Assembly: GCA_021432635.1 (NCBI GenBank)
Contig: MU270054.1
Span: 561,780 to 625,779, forward strand
DNA: 64,000 nt
Direction of reading: 5' to 3'
Origin: Thozetella sp. PMI_491
Taxonomy: Eukaryota; Ascomycota; Sordariomycetes; Chaetosphaeriales; Chaetosphaeriaceae
This document shows positions 33,805 through 44,852 of this stretch, in pieces. The notes under the pieces were generated by a model. The model did not search any database and was not told the DNA's origin. It saw only the letters and a list, made by a program, of their open reading frames with translations. Each line of letters begins with the position of its first letter. Positions within the stretch are counted from its first letter, which is position 1. The translations under genes and the position numbers were made by a program.

Positions 33805-35414
33805 ATGGCCTCCGCCGTGCTTAAGGGGTGGGAGGACTGTGACAAGACCGACACTCTCTTCATCCTCGTGTGCACCGTGTTCTGCTGGACCATCGTGCCT
33901 ACCGTGAGACCTCCAACTTTCTAGAGTTACAGCTCCCAAAGTACAGAGCTGACCGGGTTCCTGGGCCCTGTTAGGTCGGAATTGCCTATGGAGGTTACGC
34001 GTGGAGGCGCAATGGCATGCACGCGGCCATGCCCGCGGTCCTGACGATAGCGACCTGCTCGATACAATGGTTCATCGTTGGTTATACTCTAGCCTACGGC
34101 GAAGGGGGATGGTTCTTTGGCGACTTCAAGTACCTCTTCCACCGGGGCGTGCTCTCGGAGCCTGTTGGGACCATCCCGGCCATTCTGTTTAGCGAGTTCC
34201 AGCTTGTGTTTGAAGCAACCGTGTGTGCCATTGCGGTCGGCGGGATATGTGAGCGCGGGAGGTTGTGGCCGATCGTAGCCTTCATCTTTGTAAGTCAATA
34301 TTCGCACAAGTCCGGCTAGGGCCAGAACCGTGCCTAACCTTCTGTCAGCTGTGGTCGACGCTGATCTACTGCCCTCTGGCACACATGGTTTGGGGCGGAG
34401 GCTTTTTGGGCGAAGATCTCGGAGTCTTAGACTTCGCTGGAGGTAAAATGATCTCATTGCGAGCTACAGTATGACCACGGCTAACTTCAGCCGTTCAGGT
34501 ACGCCCGTTCACGTCTGCTCTGGAGCGACGGCGACCGCGTTGAGCATCTACCTATCCTACCCGCTTTTCTGCTCGCGCAAGTCCGACGTCCGCACGCCCA
34601 CGCACATCCGGCTCCACCGACCGGGAAACTCCTTCTACCAGCTGCTAGCCATGATCATCATCTGGGGTTCTTGGCTCGCCTTCGACGCTGGCACGACCTT
34701 GACTCTCTCATTCCAGTCTGTCATGGCACTGTGCGTCACCAATTTGTGCGCCTCGGCCGGCGCGCTCACCTGGGCCTGCATGGCCTTTTTCGAGACGGGG
34801 CGGTGGTCCATCGATGCGACCTTCATGGGCGCCATCTCGGGCCTAGTCATGATCACGCCCGCCGCGGGCTTCATTGATATGCCGACAGCCTTTTTCTTCG
34901 GAATCTTCGGCGCCCTTCTGTGCCGGCAGGCGCTGAGAATCAAGTTTACCGAGTTCGCAAAGAACTGGCGGTTGGTTGACAACGGTGATACGTTTGCGAC
35001 GCATTGCGTCGGCGGCATTGCGGCCACGATTGCTACTGGACTGTTTGCCCAGAAGGAGGTGGCCGCATATGGAGGGGTCGAGATCGTCGGAGGCGTATTC
35101 TTTGATGGGAATATCCGCCAGCTGGGGATCCAGGTGGTCGAAGTGCTCGTGGGCTTCACCTGGTCCTTCTTTGGCTCGTACGCCATAATTGCTCTCATCG
35201 ACTGCGTCCCAGGAATGGAAGTGCTGGCCCTTGATAAGTACGCGTGGAGTAACAGAGAAAGTGACTTATTTGAAGTACATGCTGACGGGTGACGAATAGG
35301 CACATCAGCGCCGGGCTCGACCTGAACGAGACTGAGGAGTCGCTTTGCGGACTGGAATACCCGGATGAAGTCGACTATTCGCCTACCGCCAAGGGCGCTG
35401 TCGCGCTGGATTAA
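33805..35414 (+). CDS. Ammonium transporter (Amt/Mep/Rh family)
   Basis: Five exons (33805-33903, 33975-34289, 34349-34442, 34499-35237, 35300-35414) close in phase for 453 residues. About 11 membrane helices are seen. The Amt signature region reads DFAGGTPVHVCSG and carries the first pore histidine; THCVGGIAAT carries the second. WSTLIYCPLAHMVWG is the typical helix before the signature. The cytoplasmic tail is short and acidic (LNETEESLCGLEYPDEVDYS). The protein conducts ammonium across the plasma membrane. It sits head to head with the permease and tail to tail with a Zn2Cys6 regulator. The length and motifs are normal for the family, although the C-terminal tail is at the short end. Confidence 0.93.
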
Positions 35415-35608
35415 TGTGGGTAAAGCTGGGCATGGAAATACTGCTGCATCCTGGATTCCCACATATCTAGGCGGCTTAGATTCATAGCCCTGCGAAGGGC
35501 GCCGGGCAGAGGGTGCCAAGGCAATAACCGCAACGAAAAGAGAAAAACAGCCCCGTTTGCGCGGCGATAGAGCAACGGCCAGCGCTGAGGAGCTACGGGC
35601 TAGAGCCC

Positions 35609-37513
35609 TTAGCCAAATAGACTCTGTAATCCAGTGTTGGTCATGACGTCGATCCAATGTGTTTTGCGTGATGACTCGGTCTCCTCGTCATATGCCGACC
35701 ACACGGCCCGGAGCAGCTGCTTAGCCACCGAGATGGGCTTGGGTGGCAGGGTCAGCTCCAGGTGTTCGAGCCTCTGCATGACGAACTTCCGAGCTCGGGA
35801 TGTTTTGAAGCAAACCCCGGATGCTTCTTTGCCGAAGCTTTGGTCCGTATCCGCTGGCTCCTCTCCCGGTGACGGCGGGTCGCTGAGTCGAGTATGGGCT
35901 AATGAGGGCTTGTTGTCGAATCGCAACCCGCTGCCTGCGCAGAGACATAGAAGAGGTTGGATGCAACGCATGCTGGCGGGTGGGATTCCTTGCAAGATAT
36001 CGACGATGTGTAGGGCAAGGGGCAACACCCAGGACTCCCAGGCCACAGAGCCGTCCTGCCTAACCAGCGAGGGGATTCGGTTAGCCACCAGATCCGGGAA
36101 GGTCAAATAGAGCTGCAGGAGCGAGGACAGGCGGTAGGCTTCGGTGGCGTCATTTAGCGTCTGCAAGTCGACAACGGTCCCTCCGGGCTGGTCCTGGTTC
36201 CGCGATCCAGAGGTTTCGGCCTCCAGGAGGGATTCTTCCACGCGCCTTGCCTCCTCGATATCGACTATTGCCCCTTGGAGGATCCGATAGGTGGTTGCGT
36301 CATGCCTTCGCCAACGGTTGCGCGACCGCCGGCACAAGGCGATCGCCTTGCCGAACAAACTGAGGATGCGTGGCGAGACGGCCGTCCAGGCGTGCGGATC
36401 GAGCGAGATAAGCGAGCTCTGAGCGTCAGGCTCCGGCCAGCTCAGCATGTTCTTGGTGTCGATTTCGTCGTCGCTCACAACGCTGCGCAGCATTTCTTCG
36501 TAGATCAGGCAGCCATTGAAGAACTCTAGCAGCCGCTGGTCTTCGCCGTCTAGCACCTTGCCGTTCAGACAGCTGAGCACTGCCCTTGCCTGTCGGACGA
36601 ACTGGAGCCCGAGCTGCCGTGACTCCATCCAGCACAGCGAGGAGCTCATGCAGAACAACGACAGGAGTAGCTCGCTAGGAAACTTCCCGGCGGCACGGGT
36701 GGCGGAGAAGAGAACCAACTCTTTCTTGATTTCTCGATCCGCCATCCTGGGTGCGGACCTAGCCGTCTCCTTCATGACATGAGGCAGATGTTCTACCAAG
36801 GAGGCGGCTGATATGGCCTGCAGCGCCCAGTATACCAGGCCCGACGTGCTCCATAGCGAAGAGGTCAGCTGTCGAATGGGGTTGCAGTCAGAGTCGTAGG
36901 CCGACCAGGAAGAGCAAACGGACTTGAACCAGTGGTCGATGAGGAATGTTGGTATATCGATGAGGGTTGGCGTCAGGGGGAGATCAGAGACCACTACGGA
37001 GTCCACGCCATCCTCTATCTCTTGTTCGTCATCCTGCTGCGATTGCGGGATGTCGTAGATAGGCAGGGTCAGTGATGCGGTTTCTGGGAGTGGCTCTGGG
37101 GAGGCCGGAGCCGGCAGCTGGGCTTCAGATATAGGAGCCACGGCTGCCTTCTTGGTATCGGCATTTAGGGGCTGGCTCTTCAGAGGTTGATGCAGAGAAT
37201 GAGATGCAGCCGACGCTAGCTGGCTGAAGTTACTAGGGCCATCGATCTTAGCCGTCGCTCGACGCTCATACTTGGTGGACCACTGGAGTCGCTGCTGGTA
37301 GCCTGGACAGACGATGCCGCGCCGCGTGCAGTTGTGGCACGATGGGAGACTCTCGTCGCATTTCAACTACGTCAGAAACGATCAGCTCTGGTTACCCCAG
37401 CCCGCTCAACGCTTGGGGGGTTTCCGCGTGGGGGGCGATGAGGGGGAATGGCTCCCTACCCGCTTCTCCTTGCATTTCATGCAACCTTTTCTCGATTTCT
37501 GTTTGTTCTTCAT
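35609..37513 (-). CDS. Zn(II)2Cys6 transcription factor beside the ammonium transporter
   Basis: Exon 1, 37513-37460, encodes MKNKQKSRKGCMKCKEKR. A 93-bp intron (GTAGGG...CGTAG) splits the zinc cluster, and exon 2, 37366-35609, continues LKCDESLPSCHNCTRRGIVC. Together they give a perfect CX2CX6CX6CX2CX6C motif, which shows that the short first exon is real and that the long open frame alone is N-terminally incomplete. The product is 603 residues. A Pro/Gln/Glu-rich linker follows and then a helical PF11951-like domain (IPTFLIDHWFKSVCSSWSAYD, LVEHLPHVMKETAR). It is nuclear. It lies tail to tail with the ammonium transporter, 194 bp away, so co-function is possible but unproven. Confidence 0.9.
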
Positions 37514-38080
37514 AGCTGGGTCTGAGGAGCCGAGTGCTCATTGCACGACGGCGGCGGAGCTAGCTTGTTATCGTGGGTTGGAGAGACGGTCCCGAGTTGG
37601 AGCGAGAGCCCCAGGAGTTATCGTCACAGCCGCGGTGGGGGTCGGAGTGATAAGATTCGCCAAGCCAAACCCGCAGACAGCCAATGGGCGCTTGGCCCGC
37701 AATCAGCGTGGCACGAGTGGAGGAGGCAATCGGGAGAGCCCGAGCCAACCGAGAGATTGGCTGGTGCGGAGGGCCAGCGCTAGCCGTTCATGACGGTCGG
37801 CAGAGCGCTAATGTCAGGACGGGGACCTGTGGAGGGCGACCGATAGGGAAATGTGGCCCAGGACTGCCAAGGGAAGGGTTTGACTGGCCTTTGTACTTGA
37901 TGTGGTAATGATGGGCCTAGTTGCCCTTGGGGCGGCGTAGTATGCAGGTACTTGTATATACAATTGGATGAACGGCCGAAGCCAGCAGCCAAACCGGCTG
38001 AACACGCTCCTCGACTCCCGGACCCCGGCCCAAGTTTTACCGGAGGTATGCTCGAGCAGAGGGTCTAGACCAGCCTCCAC
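37514..38080. other. Intergenic, no gene seen
   Basis: Spacer between the regulator start and the end of the dehydrogenase. Overlapping short frames on both strands have no domain. Confidence 0.4.
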
Positions 38081-39136
38081 TCAGAGCCATTGCTTGTTTC
38101 CGAAATGGGACACAAAGGTTCCACCATCCCCATTCTCAACGCTGGCCTTCTCGATAACCTCAAGCATGTTGGATACCGATTCTTCCGGAGAGGCTTGGCC
38201 AGCAAAGTGCGGCGCATAGGCCCAGAACTTCTGCATCAGCGCTTGGAGAGGCTGTTCCATTTCCTTCGGGACTGTTGGAGCATGAGCAAAGGTAGCGGCG
38301 ACGTCAAGTATACTGATAGCCTCATGCTAGAAACTCACCATTGGAGTAGTCACGAGTAGCTACAAGGCCAGGCGCGATGCTCATGAAGAGGACACCGTCT
38401 TTGCGGTACTGTGCACTGAACTTGGCGATTGCCATATTTAGAGAAGCCTTGCTGATTGAGTAAGCGACGTCTCCGTCAATATCGAACTTGCTGATAAGGT
38501 CCGGGTCAGCCAGGCCGCTGGAGAGTGCAATGACTTTCTTCGCTTGGCCTTTTTGTATAAGCGGTAAGAAGGCGCAAAGGAGCTGGATATTCCCCATGAC
38601 GGTGATGCGAAAGTGCTGGTCTAGCTCCTGCGCCCACTTTTCGGGGTCTTCGGCCCTGCATATGCTATAAGCTAACTCCATGGCGTGATGCGACAAATGT
38701 AGCTAGATGGTAGACGACCTACACTTCACCGATTGGTTGAAACTCAAAATAGTCGGGCATATACGACGCATTGGCAATGACATAGTCTAGTGGCCCTCCG
38801 GTGATCTTGGCTGTTTCTTCAGCTGCTTTCTATGTGGCTGGTTAGTGAATAACCAGTAGACACGCTCGCGGGAGAGAGATAGTGACCTTCAACGACTTAT
38901 GGTCTGTAAGATCGGCGTAGATAATGTGTATATTTTGGCGCGGAAGTTCACTCGCGTACTTCTTTTCCGCCACCTCGATATTTCGCACCAGGGCAACGAC
39001 GGTAGCTGCAGGATTCCCGGACAGCTGACGGACAAACTCGAACTAGAATCTGCTATTAGCATGGTACTCTTCTCAGATCTTGCGGGGAACACACTCCAAT
39101 GCCGCGACTGGCTCCCGTCACAACGTAGGACGGCAT
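38081..39136 (-). CDS. Short-chain dehydrogenase/reductase (classical SDR)
   Basis: Five exons on the minus strand (39136-39095, 39042-38887, 38829-38723, 38655-38339, 38271-38081) close in phase for 270 residues. Motifs are TGASRGIG at residues 7-14 (NAD(P) binding), ADLTD (adenine pocket), VIANAS in place of the usual NNAG, and the active site SSG...YSISK with Tyr and Lys in YxxxK. The end (GGTFVSHFGNKQW) is typical of cytosolic fungal SDRs. It oxidises or reduces a small carbonyl or alcohol; the substrate is unknown. Introns are 52-67 bp. The last splice (GTGAGT to CAACAG) is needed because the exon-4 frame stops soon after. Confidence 0.88.
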
Positions 39137-40906
39137 CGTGCAAGCTTGAAGGCAAGGCTATTTAGAGACGGGCGTATAAGATGTGCCCGAAATGATCTGC
39201 AAGGAAGAGGAGCCTGGGGTAGGGCGCAAAATACCTAAATGTGCCCCGATATTTATACACCATCCACGCTTGAGACTAGGAATCTTTCCGCTCATGAAAG
39301 TTGACGAAAATGGTCTCCTTGGCGTTTAGACTAAAATTGCTCGTGCTAGTAATTACCTTCCTTCTATTTCTGGAGGGCATTAGTTAACATTCGACTACCT
39401 ACACGAGTCATACTCCCCAATATAGCTCTCTACCCGGCTGATAAGTGGGAAGGCCAGATGGGGCTATCTGCGGAGGATAGATTCCTAGAATTGGAATTGT
39501 ATGTATGGGTCTGAGTTCTTACCTACCTAGTCACCTAGGCGTCAAAATAGATGACCCACACGCCCCTCCAGCACAGTACCGCGAATGGTCGTATATTTTG
39601 ACGTAGGCGTGCTAGTCCATGCGGGCGGGGTAGGTGGTGGTTTAGTACCTTGGTCTATCCTTTCTCGGCAAACTAGCCGAGGCCTGCAGGAAGGGCAGGC
39701 GGGCAGGTTCTACCGAATAGTCGAGAATCCATAGCAGTCTTATAGCACCCTGAGCTTGCAGCTTAGGGTGGCTGACTTAGCTGAGGTAGCCTAGGTGGTA
39801 TAGCCTGAAGTATAGGGTGCTTGGAAATTGAAAGTATCTCAGGACAAGCTGTTCAAAGATTCCAGTGCCGTACAGTAACCTCTTCCGAGCAAGAAAGCCG
39901 GTTCTAGTCGACGCGACCAAGCATATGACCAGTAAGCTCCCAAGGCTACTAGTCTGTGTCTATACCTCATAAGATGGCCGAACCCTAACATTTGCCTTCT
40001 TTTCTATCTCAAATTCAGAAAATGTAGATGTCTAGGAGCCGCTACCTGTTAGTCCGGGCTCAAAGATTGGACAGAGAACGTCGTCGTCCTCCTTGAGCTT
40101 TTGCATAGCTGTCGTAAGCCGCAGATTTGTGCCGCATGACGTCGGATTTCAGGAAGAGTCCAACCAACACCTAGTGAGTGAAAGTCGAGCAAATGCAGCT
40201 ATACACGTCTTGACGAACACCTTTAGCTAATTCTGGCTTCGAGAAGCCCGTTTGTGCCTGAAGTTTTTGGCCTCTGCCTAGGGGTAGGTTACTGTACGGC
40301 ACTGGACGGTCAGGATAGACGTGGCCGGTAAACGACACTGTTGCTGCTTCCAGCGTCGGTCGCACGGTGTACAAGACGCGACTTTCTCGGCAAATACGGC
40401 AATGTCTGCACTAATTACCAGCAAGTCGCAGCGTTCCATCCGCATCATGGAGCTGCAAGGTTTTTGTTGCTGGAAGATGTTGATGCGGGTTGGAGGCATC
40501 TGTAGTGGTGATAGGTTAGTGTGGGGACGTCGACCCTGATTCATTTTATGAGGATACCGAGTGTGGATCACAAAGCCACTACTCTTGTCGGTAAGTGTCC
40601 CAAGCGTTCGGTATCGGTCCGGCGGTGCATGATTTCATTATCTCCGAGCTACTCGTCCTGAGGCTGTAAGAGTGATAATCCCGACGCGAATCCTATTACC
40701 AGAAGTAGCTAGTTATACGACAGGTAAGCAGCATAACCTAGTAGTGGGTTCTCTGGAGCTCGGCTCTTGGCCGGTCCACTTCAACAGGGCGGTGTCCGGG
40801 TGGCCCAGCACATCCCCGCAGACAACCTTACCTCGACCGCCCGGAATGGACAATTGGCAACTTTTCGCGCCCTCTCTTGTCCTCTCTACCACCCTCGCTA
40901 AGCAAC
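39137..40906. other. Intergenic, 1.8 kb, no supported gene
   Basis: Contains the inverted repeat at 39744-39822 and several short frames of no value. The plus frame 40321-40539 and minus frame 40278-40571 overlap and lack domains. Confidence 0.4.
39744..39822. repeat. Small inverted-repeat element
   Basis: CACCCTGAGCT at 39746-39756 pairs with AGCTTAGGGTG at 39760-39770 with one mismatch and a 3-base loop. The outer word AGCACCCT recurs inverted as AGGGTGCT near 39815-39822. It could be a hairpin or the remains of a miniature inverted-repeat element. No gene is attached to it. Confidence 0.4.
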
Positions 40907-42696
40907 ATGGGAAAATCCGGCTGTGTTGCATGTAAAAGTCGGTTTGCGACCCCAGCACACCCTTCTCCTGCCCCAGATTCGGAGACGAAGCTGCTGACAC
41001 CCATGCCCTGACAGGCCGTCGACGCCGCTGCGATGGCTCCCGCCCGATCTGCGTGAACTGCATGCGGATGGGCCGGGAATGCCGCTGGAACAGCATCCAT
41101 TTGTCTTGGCCGCAGCGGGCCGATGGCAGGCGCATGCTCGTCGGCCCAAGAACGCTGATGCATGCAGGGGGTGCCGTGGTGCGAACAAGCAGCTGGGTGA
41201 ACTTGGGCGTGGGGGACATCGACCTGTGCCGGCGCATACTAGGACCTACACGAATGGGAGGTCGGCATGCCGTATCCGGCGCCCCAGTCCGGCTTTCACT
41301 GATCGTTCGATAGACACTCCTGATGAGCCCTCCCTGCCTGCCCTGCCAACCCCAATCCGGTGGACACCGTCCCCACTTAACAGCACAGATGGAGAGTTGC
41401 TGCAGTATTGTAAGTATTGACAAGACGGGAATAGCTCTTTGGTGCCTTCGGCTGAAAAAAGACCAGTCAAGTCTGTGGCGATCCACTCCATGGCAACATG
41501 CGATGAAGATGGGTACCGGTTCCTAGGCTTCTACTGCCAATTAGCTCTCACCGATGCCTCCGCATCATCCACAGCGGTTATGCGGTCCATCCTCGCCGTG
41601 TCTGGGATGCACCGCTACGGTCTTCGACACGAGACGCTTCGGCTGCAGGCAGCATCGCTGCGGGCTCTGAGCCTGTCCGCCAGAACTGCCGCCACTGAGT
41701 CCGAGGTGGTTCAGCACATCGCATCCAATATGCTCCTGTGCGCTTTCGAGGTTCGTCACGTATCGTGGTACTATCCCTTGCAGTAGGTTGACCGGGAACT
41801 GCAAGATCCAAGCTGGCTCGGGAGCATCGGCATCATGGCTGTCGTACGTTAAAAATGCGGAGGGTCTATCTGGCAAATTCGACAAGGGAAAGAAAGACAT
41901 GTCAGGCGACGTTATGGGCCTTCTGGGCTGGGTACAGTATCACGAGGTGATGGGAAGGTTTTCAGCTCGCCATTGGCGGCCACAGGATCACGCCCTCGGC
42001 TGGGACCTGGTTCTACCAGGTGAGGTGCCCGGGAGCGAGTCGCCACAACTGGTAGCTGTCCCGATCCAATCTCAGGCAACACATATAAAACCTCCCGACC
42101 CACATTCGCAGGAGGTGGATCATTCCGGTCACATGTTGCTGCTAATTAGGCTACTCGGCGAGCTGTTTGATAGCGTTATCCCGCCTTCTCACCCCCGCTA
42201 TCACTCCCCGGTGTATAGAGAGTACATACTCTCCATCCAAAAGAAGTTTGCTACTCTCTTCGAAAAAAGGAAGGCCTCCTTGGAAATCCAAGGATTGTCC
42301 GAGGAGTTGTGTGGCAATAACGTTCTGTATCTGAGCGCGCTAGCCGCGCTTATATACCACGAGCGAGTGACGACCAACTTCTCCGGCCAGTCCGACCGGC
42401 TCAACGCATGGACGCGGGTCGGCTTCACTACCCTAGCTAAGATGGAGGCCTGCAAGCTTCCGTTTCCCTTGCTCATCTTCGGGCTAGAGGCTACCAACGA
42501 TGAACAGCGGATCTTGATTCTAGATATCATCGACCGAACCGCCCGAAAAACAGACTCGTGGAACACACGGCCGGTTCTACGGATGCTTGAGCTTGCCTGG
42601 AGCTTGGATGATCTATGGAACCAAGAAGTTGTTAGCTATGTTGACAAGCTGAACGTCGTCATTGGCTCTTGTCCAACAATTCCAGCTTTTGTGTGA
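40907..42696 (+). CDS. Zn(II)2Cys6 transcription factor
   Basis: The proposed exons 40907-40937, 41015-41260, 41314-41409, 41467-41750 and 41806-42696 give 515 residues in one frame. Exon 1 encodes MGKSGCVACK; the first intron cuts the zinc cluster, which continues SRRRRCDG, ICVNC and GREC with exact spacing. The later part has the family pattern ELLQYF, LALTDASASSTAVMRSILAVSGMHRYGL, HIASNMLLCAFE, MGLLGWVQYHEVMGRFS and a helical C-terminus. The second intron (41261-41313) is the weakest: it has a GTCGGC donor and is chosen only because it links the two open frames in phase. The last intron uses a CTGCAAG acceptor. It is nuclear. It converges on the P450 pseudogene. Confidence 0.82.
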
Positions 42697-43045
42697 TTCC
42701 AAGGACTTTTCCACAATCACCGCCACACACTTCAGTAGCTGCGTTTTACGAGGTGTGCCTAGCACATACACGACACAGCAATGGGATCTCGGCATAGAGA
42801 TGAACCGGCGACGAGTGATGAGGCATCAAAAAACGTCTAGACAAAAGGGGGAAATACTTTGGTGTTGGGTTCTGATCGTGGCTGGTAGGACGGGGCATAG
42901 GATTCAGGATAGTGAGCAGTCGTCACTACAATTAAGTTATGCTGTTCTAGCTTACTTGACCGTCTCCAACCCCGCTATCAACTGTCCCTTATAATTCGTT
43001 CTGCCCTTTGCCAGCTCAAAAGCCCGCCTCTATATATGGATGCGA
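42697..43045. other. Intergenic, no gene seen
   Basis: 3' spacer between the converging regulator and P450 pseudogene. Confidence 0.4.
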
Positions 43046-43915
43046 TTATGTGTGCTGCCTCTTAGTCACCCTGAGCCACATGCCCTCCATGGCAAAGAAC
43101 CCCGCATTCGTGATCTTAACAGGCGGTGGCGGATTGACGACAGCGAAGTCGAAACGGCGCAAGAGCTATCACAACGTTAGGATCCTACATGTTCCTTTCC
43201 GATTAAAAAGGGCAGGGAAAGTATACTTCAGGGAGCGTCTTAGTCAACTCGAGGAACGCGAGCGGTCTGCCCAGACACTTGTACCTTCCAAAGCCGAACT
43301 GGACCTCAAAGATGAAGTTCATCTCCTCCAGCCGCGCTTCACTGACGCCAAGCCACCTCTCCGGACGGAACACATCAGCGTCCTCGCCCCAGTACTTCTT
43401 CGAGCGTAAGATGCCAAGCACGTTGGTCCCTACCTGCGTCCCCGCTGGTAGATAATGCCCACAGATTGTGTCGCCCCCGATCGGCACCTGCTTGAAGAAG
43501 AAAGACGCCGCTCCAGGGAAAACACGCAGTCCTTCGCGGAGCATCGCCTGCAAGTAGGGATGCCTCTTGGCCTCGGCATCCTTGAGTGGCGAACTCGGCG
43601 CTCCCGCGGCGGCCGCCGCGTCCAGCTCAGCCCGAAGCCTGTTGTAGACGGTGGGTGTGTTGATGACGTACAGGAGCGTCATGCGGAGCGCAGTGGCGAC
43701 GGAGTCTGTTCCAGGACGCTACCAGCGAGATAATCAGTAAGTAAGCGAGGAGTAGATCGCATGTGAATGGGCACTCACACACTCAAAATGGCTCGGCTGA
43801 GGATCTCGTCGTAACTCGCTTTCTGTTAGAACCACTGGCCCAACATATCACGTCGCGTCTCCGCATTAGAGTGTAGGCGGTCCTGAATGGTTTTCTGCGC
43901 GAACCTTGCATCGTG
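43046..43915 (-). pseudogene. 5'-truncated cytochrome P450
   Basis: The C-terminal half of a P450 is well preserved on the minus strand. Landmarks are GTDSVATALR (I-helix region), LREGLRVFP (ExxR), FRPERW and heme loop FGFGRYKCLGRPLA. A consensus intron at 43226-43166 joins the last exon, 43165-43046, ending AMEGMWLRVTKRQHT. Upstream, a frame with DARFAQKTIQDRLHS and ETRRDMLGQWF is interrupted by TAA near 43830. At about 43915 all P450 sequence stops and AT-rich DNA begins. The first half, including the membrane anchor and substrate-recognition region, is absent. The internal stop and missing half make it non-functional. It resembles the intact P450 at 28472 in general type but is not a copy of it. 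Confidence 0.8.
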
Positions 43916-44852
43916 GAGTATTTTATATTTGGATCTCTAGTATGGAGCTTTTATATAGAGAGCTTTATATGTGATGGCGTGGCAATCCAACATATTAAAG
44001 ACAAGATAACGCAGCCGTAAGAAAGAGAATATATTAGATCACTAGTACTAAAGCTATAATAGAGTCTGATCCTTAAGGTCCTTTAAGTTTACGGCCCTTA
44101 AGGCTTATACAGATATAGGTAAAAGACTTTCTCCCTAGATCTAGCCCTGACTTAGCCTTAAATCCCCTGTGTTCCCTATTTAGGCTGGTAGTGGTATATA
44201 CTAGAGTTATGCTATCTGTTCTTTCTTACTTATTTATATCTTAGGTTCTGCCTTTAGCTGTATGGTCTGTTGTAAGGCTATATGCTCTGGGGCCTTATAA
44301 TAAGGATGACAATCTCTATATAAAATAAAGATAACTAGCTAAAACTGGTGTGCTAATAAGCTAGGAGATATAGTGAGATACAAGCTATATGCTATAGATT
44401 ATAGGTGGGTTGGTTGGTTGCCAGCAAGAGTAGGAATGGCTTAACTTCAAGTGTATAGCTGGGCTAGCTGTACAGTTGGCCAGCTAAGGGGTGTGTCACG
44501 AAGGATCCCACTTATAGTTGCAAGCAGCTAGTCAGTTGATCTGATCAGGGCTAGGGGGCTATCCCCAGAGTATAAATAGCATAGCAAGCATTTGTTTCTT
44601 ACAAGAGGAGCTTCCTCCAGACGCAATACGATCAGTTGACCACACATGCCACTATGCTGCACACTCAACGTGACGTGCGTTTTATAAAAACCAATTGAAT
44701 ATAGCTTGAATGACTAGTGTGTAGGTATGGACTAAATGGCTGCTGTTCGAATTTCATCTGTGAATGTACTTTCAACTACAACTCGTACGGTAAGTTTCAT
44801 GCCATACCCACACCATTGACGCTATAGTAACAACTTTTTGACACATGAAACC
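43916..44852. other. AT-rich tract with LTR-like remnant
   Basis: The stretch 43916-44470 is very AT-rich and full of TA-rich words, as in RIP-eroded repeats. About 44492-44646 begins TGTGTCACG and ends GACCACACA, with TATAAATA at 44571-44578, the layout of a solo LTR. No matching flanking duplication was found. Its left edge against the P450 pseudogene suggests that an insertion removed the 5' half of that gene. Confidence 0.4.

Noticed and set aside
34635-35657. Minus-strand open frame of 340 codons
   Set aside because: It lies antisense to the ammonium transporter, whose exons have family motifs and splice phase. The antisense product has no domain and is an effect of codon bias.
40713-41486. 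Minus-strand open frame of 257 codons
   Set aside because: It covers the promoter and zinc-cluster exons of the regulator at 40907 in antisense. The product is Arg-rich without any recognisable domain.
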